From Halalkalicoccus sp. NIPERK01 (lineage in GTDB: Archaea > Halobacteriota > Halobacteria > Halobacteriales > Halalkalicoccaceae): a stretch of DNA of 64,000 nucleotides. The notes below the pieces were generated by a model. That model made no database searches and was not told the origin of the DNA. It saw nothing but the letters and a program-made list of their open reading frames with translations. This document shows, piece by piece, positions 15,708 through 23,510 of the stretch. The stretch is from assembly GCF_030287405.1 (NCBI RefSeq), contig NZ_JASVVV010000008.1, positions 62,001 to 126,000 of the forward strand, given 5' to 3'. How positions within the stretch are numbered: the first letter of the stretch is position 1; every line of letters begins with the position of its first letter. A program made the position numbers and the translations under genes.

Positions 15708-16337
15708 ATGACCGACGACGCACTCTACGTCTACGGCGTGATCGAAAACGAGGACCTCGACATCGGGATCGACGGCGTCAACGGGGCCGAGCGCGCCTAC
15801 ACCGTCGGCTACCAGTCGCTCTCGGCGGTCGTCTCCGACATCGACACGGTCGAACCCGAACGCAGCGACGAGAACGTCCAGCGCCACGACGAGGTGCTCC
15901 AGACGATCCTCGAGTACGACGGCGGGCGGACGATCGTCCCGATGAGCTTCGGCATGGGGTTCAAGAACGAACGCACCCTGAAGAACGTGCTCCGAAACGC
16001 CCGGCCGGTGTTCTCGCGGACGCTCCGGGAGATCGACGGCATGGTCGAACTCGGGCTGAAGGTCCTCACGCGGGAGGACGCGTCGGTCGACCCCGAGGAG
16101 ATCGCCGCGGAGGCCGACGAGCGCTTCGACCGGATAAGCGTTAACGTCGTGGAGAACGAACTGTTCAGTGATCGACTCGTGATAAACAGATCCTACCTCG
16201 TCGAACGCGACGACCGCGAGGCGTTCAACGAGGCCGTCGGCGAGTTCGAGGACGACCACGAGGAGCTGCTCGTCCAGTATACGGGCCCGTGGGCGCCCTA
16301 CAACTTCGTCGACATCGAGATCACGGCCCAGCGTTAA
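15708..16337 (+). CDS. gvpF: gas vesicle accessory protein GvpF
   Basis: The 209-residue GvpL/GvpF-family protein begins LYVYGVIENEDL, has the middle signature TIVPMSFGMGF and ends with YTGPWAPYNFVDIEI. GvpF is a minor, early vesicle component that binds GvpA and is thought to act during nucleation. It is the first gene of the plus arm. The regulators gvpD and gvpE, which precede gvpF in classical haloarchaeal clusters, are missing here: gvpF directly faces gvpA. Confidence 0.93.
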   Translation: MTDDALYVYGVIENEDLDIGIDGVNGAERAYTVGYQSLSAVVSDIDTVEPERSDENVQRHDEVLQTILEYDGGRTIVPMSFGMGFKNERTLKNVLRNARPVFSRTLREIDGMVELGLKVLTREDASVDPEEIAAEADERFDRISVNVVENELFSDRLVINRSYLVERDDREAFNEAVGEFEDDHEELLVQYTGPWAPYNFVDIEITAQR

Positions 16338-16344
16338 CCATACC

Positions 16345-16599
16345 ATGTTCATCGTCGACGACATCCTGTTCCGGCCGTTCATCTCGATCCTCGACGCGAT
16401 CCACACGCTCGCGGTCACGGAGATGTACGACATCGAGGGGATCCAGAGCGACCTGAAGGAGAACCAGCTCCTGTACGAACTGGGCGAGCGCGACGAGAGC
16501 GAGTACGCAAAGCGCAAGGCCGAACTCGAGGCGGAACTCGAGACGGCGGAACTGGCACACGAACAGCTCGACAGCAAGAACATCCAGATACGACAATGA
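16345..16599 (+). CDS. gvpG: gas vesicle accessory protein GvpG
   Basis: 84 residues, beginning MFIVDDILFRPFISILDAIH, followed by a long charged helix likely to form a coiled coil. This is the standard GvpG shape. It lies 7 bases after gvpF and overlaps gvpH by 4 bases. GvpG is an essential small accessory protein thought to assist assembly together with F and other minor Gvps. Confidence 0.92.
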   Translation: MFIVDDILFRPFISILDAIHTLAVTEMYDIEGIQSDLKENQLLYELGERDESEYAKRKAELEAELETAELAHEQLDSKNIQIRQ

Positions 16600-17099
16600 C
16601 CGACGACAACCACCGCGAGACCTCGTCGCTGCTCGACGTCCTCAGACACGTCGTCGAGACGCTACAGGACGCGGAACGAAGCGGCGAGGGACGGGGAACC
16701 GGAAGCGGGACGGTCTCGGGGAGACACACCCGAACCGACTACGGGTTCAGCGTCAGCACTGGCCCCGATCCCGATAGCCTCTGGGAGCGACTCGGGGTCG
16801 ACGAGCCGTCCGACGGGAGCGACGCGGAGACCACGCCGACGTCCACCGACGACCACCTCGTCGACGTCCGCGAGGTCGAGGACGGCGTGGTCGTGCTCGC
16901 GGACCTCCCGCAGGCAACCGCCGAGAGCGTCACCGCCGGGATCGACCGGGAGGAAAACGACCTCGTCATCGGGTTCGAGGGGGAGGTCGTCGAGCGGATT
17001 CCGCTCGGGGACGCCGACATCACCGTGGCCGACTCGACGTTCAGAAACGGCGTCCTCGAGGTCCGCCTGCGGACCGACCCCGAGGAGGGTGCGTCGTGA
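16596..17099 (+). CDS. gvpH: gas vesicle protein GvpH (Hsp20-like)
   Basis: 167 residues. The C-terminal half, about 84-163, has a small heat shock protein (alpha-crystallin-like) pattern: VREVEDGVVVLADLPQ, then IGFEGEVVERIPL and FRNGVLEVRL. The N-terminal half is low-complexity, Gly/Ser/Asp-rich. GvpH is reported to act as a chaperone-like partner in haloarchaeal gas vesicle formation. It is coupled on both sides by 4-base overlaps. Confidence 0.88.
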   Translation: MTDDNHRETSSLLDVLRHVVETLQDAERSGEGRGTGSGTVSGRHTRTDYGFSVSTGPDPDSLWERLGVDEPSDGSDAETTPTSTDDHLVDVREVEDGVVVLADLPQATAESVTAGIDREENDLVIGFEGEVVERIPLGDADITVADSTFRNGVLEVRLRTDPEEGAS

Positions 17100-17884
17100 G
17101 CGAGACCGAACAGGAGGCCGAGGTCGTCTCGGCGCTCGACCGCCTCGACGAACTGATCCCGGGGATCGCGGACGCGCTCGAACGCCTCAAGACCCAGATC
17201 GTCGAGAACAGCGACGACGAGGAGGTCATCGAGACCGCGGAGGAGATCTGGGAGATCCTCGACGAGGCCGAGGACGTCCTCGACACGATCGACCTGGGGG
17301 AGGTCCCCGACGTGATCGACCTCGACGAACTGCCCGAGGCGATCGACGCCGAGGAGGTACCCGAGGCGATCGCGGACGGCGACGCCCGCGATGCGATCGA
17401 CCTCAGGGCGCTGAAGGAGGCCATCGAGTTCCGCGAACTCTGGGAGGCCGCCGACCTCTCGGAGCTGCGCGAGGAGAAGGCGGAACTCGAAGAGGAGGTC
17501 GACGACGTCACCGAGGGCGACGGCGACGAAGAGGACGACGATCTGCTGGACATGAACATGGGGATGAGCGGCGCACACGTCCAGTTCGACGCCGAGGACC
17601 GCCAGGAGAAGATCCAGGAGCTCATCGAGACGGCCATCCAGAAGTTCCGGACGGCGCTGTTGGAGACCCACGACAAGCTACGGTTGCTCTACGAGTTCAA
17701 CCAGGAGAAACTCGGCGGCTCCGAGTCGTTGAACCCGACGGCGGTCTCGACGATGCCGAGCGGGCCGCTCGCGAACTCGGCCTCGACGCGCCGATCGACG
17801 GTGCCCTCGCAAGTGCGGTACTCGCGGGCGAAGAACCCCCGACGGATCTACGGGCGGCGCTTCGAGAACGCGAACACGGAGTAA
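17096..17884 (+). CDS. nonapeptide-repeat acidic protein in the gvpI position
   Basis: 262 residues. Residues 57-128 are eight tandem nine-residue units of the form xxxE(V/L)xEAI, such as DLDELPEAI, DAEEVPEAI and DLRALKEAI. Then come an acidic linker (130-150), a helix-forming part (about 165-210) and a basic, Ser/Arg-rich C-terminal end (AKNPRRIYGRRFENAN). It lies between gvpH and gvpJ, where gvpI belongs, but GvpI is a small basic protein of about 140 residues. The basic tail may be a GvpI-like portion, or the gene may be a different haloarchaeal family. It overlaps gvpH by 4 bases. Confidence 0.6.
   Translation: MSETEQEAEVVSALDRLDELIPGIADALERLKTQIVENSDDEEVIETAEEIWEILDEAEDVLDTIDLGEVPDVIDLDELPEAIDAEEVPEAIADGDARDAIDLRALKEAIEFRELWEAADLSELREEKAELEEEVDDVTEGDGDEEDDDLLDMNMGMSGAHVQFDAEDRQEKIQELIETAIQKFRTALLETHDKLRLLYEFNQEKLGGSESLNPTAVSTMPSGPLANSASTRRSTVPSQVRYSRAKNPRRIYGRRFENANTE
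17264..17479 (+). repeat. eight tandem 27-base (nine-residue) coding repeats
   Basis: The repeats encode EAEDVLDTI, DLGEVPDVI, DLDELPEAI, DAEEVPEAI, ADGDARDAI, DLRALKEAI, EFRELWEAA and DLSELREEK. The units are in phase with no gaps. At DNA level they have diverged, so they are an old protein repeat rather than a fresh satellite. Confidence 0.75.
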
Positions 17885-17888
17885 CACC

Positions 17889-18365
17889 ATGAGCAGCGCA
17901 AAACCAACCCGCAAGCAAAGCGACCTGGCGGACGTCCTCGAACTCGTCCTGGACAAGGGAATCGTCATCAACGCCGACATCGCGGTGACGGTCGGCGAGA
18001 CCGAACTCCTGGGAATCGAGATCCGGGCGGCGATCGCCTCGTTCGAGACCGCCGCCGAGTACGGCCTCGCGTTCCCGAGCGGCACCGATATGCGCCGGGT
18101 CGAGCAGGCCTCCGGCCGGGAGCCCCTCGAAGTCGAGAACGACGACGAGGTGAACCTCGGGATCAGCGCGAGCGAGGGCGGGTCGAACGCCGAGGACGAT
18201 AACGCGGACGGCGCCGCCAGCGACCCCCCGAGCGAACGGCCCGACCCCGAGGTCCCCATCGTCACCGACGAGGAAAACGAGGGCGACGATGACGAGGAGG
18301 ACGGTGACGAGGGGGTGACCGAGAGCGAGACGGACGACGGGACGAACGGGGACGAGGACTCATGA
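17889..18365 (+). CDS. gvpJ: gas vesicle protein GvpJ (GvpA-like) with long acidic tail
   Basis: The first 80 residues are GvpA-like (LADVLELVLDKGIVINADIA, then LGIEIRAAIASFETAAEYG), the GvpJ type of minor wall or tip protein. At 158 residues it is longer than usual GvpJ (about 110) because of a C-terminal acidic tail rich in Glu/Asp/Asn. It follows the gvpI-position gene after 4 bases and overlaps gvpK by 4. The acidic tail resembles those on other proteins of this locus. Confidence 0.9.
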   Translation: MSSAKPTRKQSDLADVLELVLDKGIVINADIAVTVGETELLGIEIRAAIASFETAAEYGLAFPSGTDMRRVEQASGREPLEVENDDEVNLGISASEGGSNAEDDNADGAASDPPSERPDPEVPIVTDEENEGDDDEEDGDEGVTESETDDGTNGDEDS

Positions 18366-18694
18366 GGCAGATCGACCTCGGCGGCGAGGCCGACGAGGAA
18401 GGCGAGGCCGACGCGGCCTCCGGGCTGCTCGCGCTCGTGATCACGGTCGTCGAGTTGCTCGTCGAGGCGATGGAGAAGGAGGCGATCCGGCGCATGGAGT
18501 CGGGTGTGCTCAGTCCCGAGGAGATCGAGCGCCTCGGGACCCAACTGCAGGCCATCGAGGACGAGATCGAGGCGATCAAGGAACGCGAGGGGATCGAGAA
18601 CGACGTCGGCGAGCTACGGACCGAACTGAACGACCTCCTCAGCGAGGGAATCGAACGGGTCTACGAGGACCACCACGAGGAACTGGAGCCATGA
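18362..18694 (+). CDS. gvpK: gas vesicle accessory protein GvpK
   Basis: This 110-residue protein has the GvpK core: GLLALVITVVELLVEAMEKE, then RRMESGVLSPEEIERLG and a charged helix LQAIEDEIEAIKE. GvpK is a small accessory protein needed in most gas vesicle systems. Start and stop overlap gvpJ and gvpL by 4 bases each. Confidence 0.93.
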   Translation: MRQIDLGGEADEEGEADAASGLLALVITVVELLVEAMEKEAIRRMESGVLSPEEIERLGTQLQAIEDEIEAIKEREGIENDVGELRTELNDLLSEGIERVYEDHHEELEP

Positions 18695-19512
18695 GCGAGG
18701 CTCAGGGCGCCACGGAGTTCGACGAGGGACGCTACCTCTACTGTGCGGTCCGGGTCGAGGACGGCGACCTCACGGTCGAGGGGATCGAGGACGGCGAGGT
18801 GCGGATCGTCGAGCACGACGGGATCGGGGCGGTCGTCCAGCCCGTCGAGGCGATGTTCGACTCCGAGGACCTCGCGCAGGTCAGGCGGTGGCTGCTCAGC
18901 CACCAGCGCGTCGTCGACGCCGCGGGCGAGGCGTTCGACACCCCCGTGCCGTTCCGGTTCGACACGGTCATCAAGGGCGACGACGAGCGGGTCCGCGGGT
19001 GGATCGCCGAGAACGCGGCGGACCTCGAGGAGGCGCTCGACTCCCTGTCGGGGCGCTGGGAGTACCGCATCGAGTTGCGCTGGGACGAGGCCGGCGTGCG
19101 CGAGTCGCTCGCCGCCGAGGACGACGACCTCGCGGACCTCGAAGAACGCATCGAGGCGTCGAGCGAGGGGACGGGCTACCTGCTCGAGAAACAGTACGAA
19201 CAGCGGCTCACCGAGCGCCTCCAGGGGAGGCGCGAGGAGGTCGCGGAACGGCTCTACGACCGGGTCGCGGAACACGCGACGACCGTCGAGACGGTCGGGA
19301 ACAAACAGACGCTCCTCGGGGCGGGGGGCACGGGCGAGACGGACGACGAGTACGAGACGGTCGTCCAGCTCTCGGTGCTCGCGCCCGAGGAGAGCGAGGG
19401 GCCGATCGGCGACGTCCTCGAGGAGTTCGTGGACGACGAGGGGTTCGACGTCCGCTATACGGGGCCGTGGCCGCCGTACTCGCACGCGCCGACCATCGGG
19501 GGTGGGGAGTGA
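18691..19512 (+). CDS. gvpL: gas vesicle accessory protein GvpL
   Basis: 273 residues of the GvpL/GvpF family: N-terminal GRYLYCAVRVEDG, middle PVPFRFDTVIKG and the C-terminal signature YTGPWPPYSHAP also seen in GvpF. In haloarchaea GvpL interacts with many accessory Gvps and may act as a hub for assembly. The stop overlaps the gvpM ATG by one base. Confidence 0.92.
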   Translation: MSEAQGATEFDEGRYLYCAVRVEDGDLTVEGIEDGEVRIVEHDGIGAVVQPVEAMFDSEDLAQVRRWLLSHQRVVDAAGEAFDTPVPFRFDTVIKGDDERVRGWIAENAADLEEALDSLSGRWEYRIELRWDEAGVRESLAAEDDDLADLEERIEASSEGTGYLLEKQYEQRLTERLQGRREEVAERLYDRVAEHATTVETVGNKQTLLGAGGTGETDDEYETVVQLSVLAPEESEGPIGDVLEEFVDDEGFDVRYTGPWPPYSHAPTIGGGE

Positions 19513-19787
19513 TGGAGCCGACGCGCCCCGAGGGTCACGCGATCGTCGACGTGCTCGACGTGTTGCTCACGGAGGGTGCGATCGTGCAGGCCGACGTGGT
19601 CGTCACCGTCGCGGACATCCCGCTGATCGGAATCAACCTCCGGGCGGCGATCGCCGGCATGACGACGATGGTCGAGTACGGGCTGTTCACCGAGTGGGAC
19701 GAGGAGATCCGCGATCAGGAGCGGTATCGCCACTCGGAGTTCGGCCGCCGGCCGCGCCCGAGCCTTCCGGGCTCGGACGAACGGTAA
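19512..19787 (+). CDS. gvpM: gas vesicle protein GvpM (GvpA-like)
   Basis: The 91-residue protein is a GvpA/J relative: IVDVLDVLLTEGAIVQADVV, then IPLIGINLRAAIAGMTTMVE. It is the last gene of the plus arm, as in classical clusters, and starts at the A of the gvpL stop codon. GvpM probably takes part in nucleating the conical tips with J, F, G and L. Confidence 0.92.
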   Translation: MEPTRPEGHAIVDVLDVLLTEGAIVQADVVVTVADIPLIGINLRAAIAGMTTMVEYGLFTEWDEEIRDQERYRHSEFGRRPRPSLPGSDER

Positions 19788-19818
19788 GGTCTTTTAGCGC
19801 GCCCTCACACCCGCAGGT

Positions 19819-20220
19819 ATGGTCACGCTCGGACTGGTGGTGGCGCAGTTCAACCGCTCCGTCACCGAGGAGATGGCGGAGACGGCCCGCGACGCCGCCG
19901 AGGAACGCGGCGCCGAGGTCGCCGAGACGCTCCGCGTTCCGGGCGCCTACGACAGCCCGCTCGCGGCCGACCGCCTCGCCCGGCGCGAGGGGATCGACGC
20001 GGTCGCGGTCGTGGGAGCGATCGTCACCGGCGACACCGAGCACGACCGCGTCATCGCCCAGTCGGCGGCGGACGCGCTCACGAGGGTGAGCCTCGACCGG
20101 GACCTCCCGGTGACCTTCGGCGTCAGCGGGCCGGGGATGTCCGGCGCGGAGGCCCGCGAGCGCGTCGGGAAGGGTGCGGAGGCGGTCGATGCGGCGATAG
20201 ACCTGGTGGAGGAACTATGA
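19819..20220 (+). CDS. ribH: 6,7-dimethyl-8-ribityllumazine synthase
   Basis: RibH makes the lumazine precursor of riboflavin. The 133-residue sequence has the start VVAQFNRSVTEEM, GAYDSPLAA, the active-site GAIVTGDTEHD with its histidine, and FGVSGPGMS. Length is typical of archaeal forms. It lies 31 bases after gvpM and overlaps the following aminotransferase by 4 bases, so it may share a transcript with both. Confidence 0.94.
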   Translation: MVTLGLVVAQFNRSVTEEMAETARDAAEERGAEVAETLRVPGAYDSPLAADRLARREGIDAVAVVGAIVTGDTEHDRVIAQSAADALTRVSLDRDLPVTFGVSGPGMSGAEARERVGKGAEAVDAAIDLVEEL

Positions 20221-21362
20221 TGGAGTTCACAGACAGAGTCAGCCGAGTCGAACCGAGCGCAACCCTCGCGATCAGCCAACTCGCGAGCGAACTCGAAGCC
20301 GAGGGCGCGGACGTGATCGACCTCTCGGTGGGCGAACCCGACTTCCCGACCCCCGAGAACGTGGTCGACGCGGGAAAAGAATCGATGGACGCCGGCGACA
20401 CCGGCTACACGTCCTCGGTCGGGATTTCCGAGCTTCGGGAGGCGATAGCCGACAAACTACGGGGCGACGGCCTCGAGTACGGTCCCGAGAACGTCATCGT
20501 CACCCCGGGCGCGAAACAGGCGCTCTACGAGACGTTCCAGACGCTGGTCCAAGAGGGGGACGAGGTCGTTCTCCTCGACCCCGCGTGGGTCTCCTACGAG
20601 GCGATGGCGAAGCTCGCAGGGGCCTCCCTGTCGCGGGTCGACCTCTCGGCCCACGAGTTCCGCCTCGAACCCGCGCTCGAGGACCTCGCCGAGACGGTGA
20701 GCGACGAGACGGAACTGCTCGTGGTGAACTCCCCGAGCAACCCCTCGGGAGCGGTCTACACCGACGCCGCCCTCGAGGGCGTGCGCGATCTGGCGGTCGA
20801 ACACGATACCACGGTGATCTCCGACGAGATCTACGAGCGAATCGCCTACGGCGAGGAGCCGACGCCGCTCGCGACGCTGGAGGGCATGGCCGAGCGAACC
20901 GTCACGATCAACGGCTTTTCCAAAGCGTACTCGATGACCGGATGGCGACTGGGTTATCTGGCCGCTCCTGAGGAACTCGTCAGCGAGGCGGGCAAGCTTC
21001 ACTCGCACTCGGTTTCGTGTGCGACGAACTTCGTCCAGCACGCCGGCTGCGAGGCCCTCGAGAACGCCGAGGAGTCGGTCGAGGAGATGGTCGAGGCCTT
21101 CGAGGACCGGCGGGATCTGCTGGTCGACCTGCTCGCCGAACACGACATCGACGTGCGCGCGCCCGAGGGGGCGTTCTACATGATGGTTCCCGTACGTGAA
21201 GACGACCAGTCGTGGTGCGAGGGCGCGATTCAGGACGCCCACGTCGCCACGGTACCGGGGAGCGCCTTCGGCACGCCCGGCTACGCGCGGATCTCGTACG
21301 CCAACAGCGAGGAACGGATTCGAGAGGCGGTCGACCGACTAGTCACAGAGGGCTACCTGTAG
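20217..21362 (+). CDS. PLP-dependent aminotransferase, aspartate aminotransferase family
   Basis: A 381-residue class I/II aminotransferase. The PLP lysine is K236 in INGFSKAYSMTGWRLGY; NSPSNPSGAV and SDEIYERIAY are the other cofactor motifs, and VGEPDFPTP near residue 38 is the N-terminal signature. It probably transfers amino groups among aspartate, glutamate and 2-oxo acids; exact specificity cannot be read. Its 3' end overlaps the convergent dioxygenase gene by 10 bases. Confidence 0.9.
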   Translation: MMEFTDRVSRVEPSATLAISQLASELEAEGADVIDLSVGEPDFPTPENVVDAGKESMDAGDTGYTSSVGISELREAIADKLRGDGLEYGPENVIVTPGAKQALYETFQTLVQEGDEVVLLDPAWVSYEAMAKLAGASLSRVDLSAHEFRLEPALEDLAETVSDETELLVVNSPSNPSGAVYTDAALEGVRDLAVEHDTTVISDEIYERIAYGEEPTPLATLEGMAERTVTINGFSKAYSMTGWRLGYLAAPEELVSEAGKLHSHSVSCATNFVQHAGCEALENAEESVEEMVEAFEDRRDLLVDLLAEHDIDVRAPEGAFYMMVPVREDDQSWCEGAIQDAHVATVPGSAFGTPGYARISYANSEERIREAVDRLVTEGYL

Positions 21363-22276
21363 AAGATCATCGGCAGGTCGCGTTCGATCTCCGCGCGCCG
21401 GGGTTCGAGCCACTCCGGTAGCTGGAGCTCCTCGCCCAGTGACGCCTCGGGTTCGTCGACGGTGAACCCCGGCCCGTCGGTCGCGATCTCGAAGAGCACG
21501 CCGCCCGGCTCCCGGAAGTAGATCGACTCGAAGTACTTGCGGTCGAGCACCGGGGTGACGTCGAGGCCGCGCTCGGCGAGCGTCTCGCGCCACTCCCGTT
21601 GGGAGGCCCCGTCCGCGGTTCGAAACGCGACGTGGTGGACGCTGCCGACGCCGATCCGCCCGCGGCGCAGGTCGGGGCGACACCGGACGTCGAGGATCGA
21701 CCCGGCGTCGCCCGTTACCGTGTATCGGAAGCGATCGCGCTCCTCACCCACGGGATCGTATCCCATCGTCCCGAGCAGATCCGCGGTTCGCTCGTAGCCC
21801 TCGACCGCGAGCGTCACGCCGTACAGCCCGCGGATCGCGTGCTCGGGGTCGACCGATCCGCCGGCCCACGGCTCCGTGTCGACCTCGGCCTCGACGAGTT
21901 CGAGACGCAGCGCGTCGGGGCCGTGAAATCTGAGGAGACGCTCGTCGAAGCGCTCGACCTCCTCGGCGTTGATCCCCCGTCGTCCGACGCGGTCGGCCCA
22001 GTGCTCGATGGAGCCGGGCGGAACGGCGAAGGCGATCGACTCGGCCTGTCCGGTGCCGAGGCGTCCCTGCAGGGCGTCGGGCCACGCGAAAAAGGTCACC
22101 AGCGTGCCGGGCCGGCCGGTCTCGTCGCCGTAGTAGAGGTGGTAGCTGTCGGGCGCGTCGAAGTTGACCGTTCTCTTCACGAGTCGCAGGCCGAGCAGGT
22201 CGGCGTAGAAGGCGATGTTCTGCCCCGCGGTGTCGCAGATCGCCGTGACGTGGTGGATGCCGGATACGGTTGCCAT
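21353..22276 (-). CDS. glyoxalase/bleomycin resistance-type dioxygenase
   Basis: 307 residues with two vicinal-oxygen-chelate halves, each starting with a histidine strand: SGIHHVTAI at the N-terminus and VGSVHHVAFRT at about 205. Acidic ligands fit LELVEAEVD and LFEIATDGPG. The arrangement matches ring-cleaving dioxygenases of the MhqO type, which act on quinol-like compounds. It is a single gene, convergent with the aminotransferase. A TATA-like AGCTATGT about 27 bases before the ATG suggests a leaderless transcript. Confidence 0.82.
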   Translation of the reverse strand: MATVSGIHHVTAICDTAGQNIAFYADLLGLRLVKRTVNFDAPDSYHLYYGDETGRPGTLVTFFAWPDALQGRLGTGQAESIAFAVPPGSIEHWADRVGRRGINAEEVERFDERLLRFHGPDALRLELVEAEVDTEPWAGGSVDPEHAIRGLYGVTLAVEGYERTADLLGTMGYDPVGEERDRFRYTVTGDAGSILDVRCRPDLRRGRIGVGSVHHVAFRTADGASQREWRETLAERGLDVTPVLDRKYFESIYFREPGGVLFEIATDGPGFTVDEPEASLGEELQLPEWLEPRRAEIERDLPMIFYR

Positions 22277-22312
22277 ACCAACAGGACGACGCCCGCCGAC
22301 ATAGCTGTAGGG

Positions 22313-22852
22313 CTACGAGAGGCGCGCGGCGACGTCGGCCTCGGTGATGATCCCCACCGTCTCGCCGGACTCGGTCACCATCACCGCCTTGTAGTGATCG
22401 AGCAGGTTGCCGATCTCGTCGAGGGTCGCCTCCCGCGAGACGGTCGGGAAGCTCTCGGCCATGTGCTCGACGACGGGTTCGTCGCGCGCGTCGGCGTCGA
22501 GGTGGACGAGGTCGCTCTGGCTGATGCTTCCTACGGGTATCCCGTTCTGGAGCACCGGTAGCTGCGAGTAGGCCTCCTCGTCCATCTTCCGGACCGCCTC
22601 GCGGATCGCGTCGTTGGGTCCGACGTGGATCACCTCGGTGTTCATCAGGTCGTCCGCCCGGACGATCCCGCCCTCGGTCTCGTCCAGCGCCTCGACGATC
22701 CGCCGGAGCGTCGAGAGGCGCGGGTCGACGTCGCCGCCCTCGATCCGGGCGATCAGCGGCTGGGAGACGCCCGCGCGCTCGGCGAGCGCGCTCTGGGTCA
22801 GATCGAGTTCGATCCGCCGTTCGCGCAGGTCCTGCGGCGTCGGAAGGTTCAT
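22313..22852 (-). CDS. HTH-XRE regulator with two CBS domains
   Basis: 179 residues. Residues 1-60 are a Cro/cI-type helix-turn-helix (LTQSALAERAGVSQPLIARI, then DVDPRLSTLRRIVEAL). Residues 65-179 form a CBS pair (DLMNTEVIHVGPNDAI, then EHMAESFPTVSREATL and GIITEADVA). CBS pairs usually bind adenine nucleotides, so DNA binding may respond to energy state. The ATG at 22852 is chosen because the TATA box lies 26 bases upstream. A perfect palindrome between the two (22860-22876) suggests autoregulation. Confidence 0.9.
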   Translation of the reverse strand: MNLPTPQDLRERRIELDLTQSALAERAGVSQPLIARIEGGDVDPRLSTLRRIVEALDETEGGIVRADDLMNTEVIHVGPNDAIREAVRKMDEEAYSQLPVLQNGIPVGSISQSDLVHLDADARDEPVVEHMAESFPTVSREATLDEIGNLLDHYKAVMVTESGETVGIITEADVAARLS

Positions 22853-22859
22853 GCGCGTC

Positions 22860-22876
22860 AATAACTGCGAGTTATT
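22860..22876. promoter_or_regulatory. palindromic operator of the HTH-CBS gene
   Basis: AATAACT-GCG-AGTTATT is a perfect 7+3+7 palindrome. It covers the predicted transcription start between the TATA box and the ATG, the ideal place for a repressor, most simply the HTH-CBS protein itself. Confidence 0.6.
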
Positions 22877-22882
22877 ATAAAA
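22873..22882 (-). promoter_or_regulatory. TATA box of the HTH-CBS gene
   Basis: TTTTATAATA on the minus strand is centred about 26 bases before the ATG at 22852, as in leaderless haloarchaeal transcripts. It overlaps the upstream arm of the palindrome. Confidence 0.65.
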
Positions 22883-22892
22883 GGTTCGGCCG

Positions 22893-23243
22893 CTACTCGC
22901 CCTCCTCGATCTCGAAGGTCTCGATCACCGAGAGGGGGACGTCCCGGAGCGCGCCGCCGACCTCGCTTTTGGCGATTCGCTGGGCGTGTTCCTCGCCCTC
23001 GGCGTTGAACACCTTCATCTCCAGGACGAGGCCGACGAGCGCGGTGTCGGCCGCCACGTACGCCGAGTCGAACGGCTCGCCACAGGCCGGACAGCCCGTC
23101 GCCCCGACCTCGACCTCGACGTAGTCGAGGTCCTGCTGGTTCAGTCGCTTTCCGGCCTCGCTGACCGCGACGCCGATCGCGTCGTCGATCGCCTCGACGT
23201 CGCGGACCAGCCACGCCGCCTCCATCGCCACGAGATAGTTCAT
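22893..23243 (-). CDS. DUF555 / UPF0212 family protein
   Basis: This 116-residue archaeal family protein starts [17 protein letters not shown] and has a CPACG zinc-type pair at about 51 within [14 protein letters not shown]. The family is conserved in euryarchaea with no agreed function. The ATG at 23243 is preceded by a purine-rich GGAGAGGGAGGG site; upstream in-frame residues are not family-like. A small hairpin (23253-23270) lies right before the ribosome site. Confidence 0.85.
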   Translation of the reverse strand: MNYLVAMEAAWLVRDVEAIDDAIGVAVSEAGKRLNQQDLDYVEVEVGATGCPACGEPFDSAYVAADTALVGLVLEMKVFNAEGEEHAQRIAKSEVGGALRDVPLSVIETFEIEEGE

Positions 23244-23252
23244 ACCCTCCCT

Positions 23253-23270
23253 CTCCCCTCCGAAGGGGAG
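23253..23270 (-). promoter_or_regulatory. hairpin in the 5' leader of the DUF555 gene
   Basis: Seven-base arms CTCCCCT and AGGGGAG around a CCGA loop, 10 bases before the start codon. One arm carries part of the purine-rich ribosome site, so folding could limit translation. The gap 23244-23510 holds no gene that I can see. Confidence 0.35.
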
Positions 23271-23474
23271 TGCGTTGCGGTTCGGCGCGCGCACGTCACA
23301 CGGATCATCCCCATACGTTACGATGATCACGCCCGTTGCACACCCCGAACGTTTCAATTATCCGTCATTGTTCGTCGATCCGTCGATCCCGGTCCGACAC
23401 GAACCGAAATCGGATGCCGGCGTCGGGGTGCCGTTCGAAAGGATAGATCGTTATGTTCAGGATGGGCGACAAGA

Positions 23475-23482
23475 TTTATGTA
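23475..23482 (+). promoter_or_regulatory. TATA box of the small membrane protein gene
   Basis: TTTATGTA predicts a start near 23505, just before the ATG at 23511. Confidence 0.45.
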
Positions 23483-23510
23483 GGGTGTGGTGGTGAGCAC
23501 CCAGTATCGG

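Noticed and set aside
17096-17884. Calling this gene gvpI outright
   Set aside because: The position fits, but length, acidity and nonapeptide repeats do not match the small basic GvpI that I know; only the basic C-terminal end could correspond.
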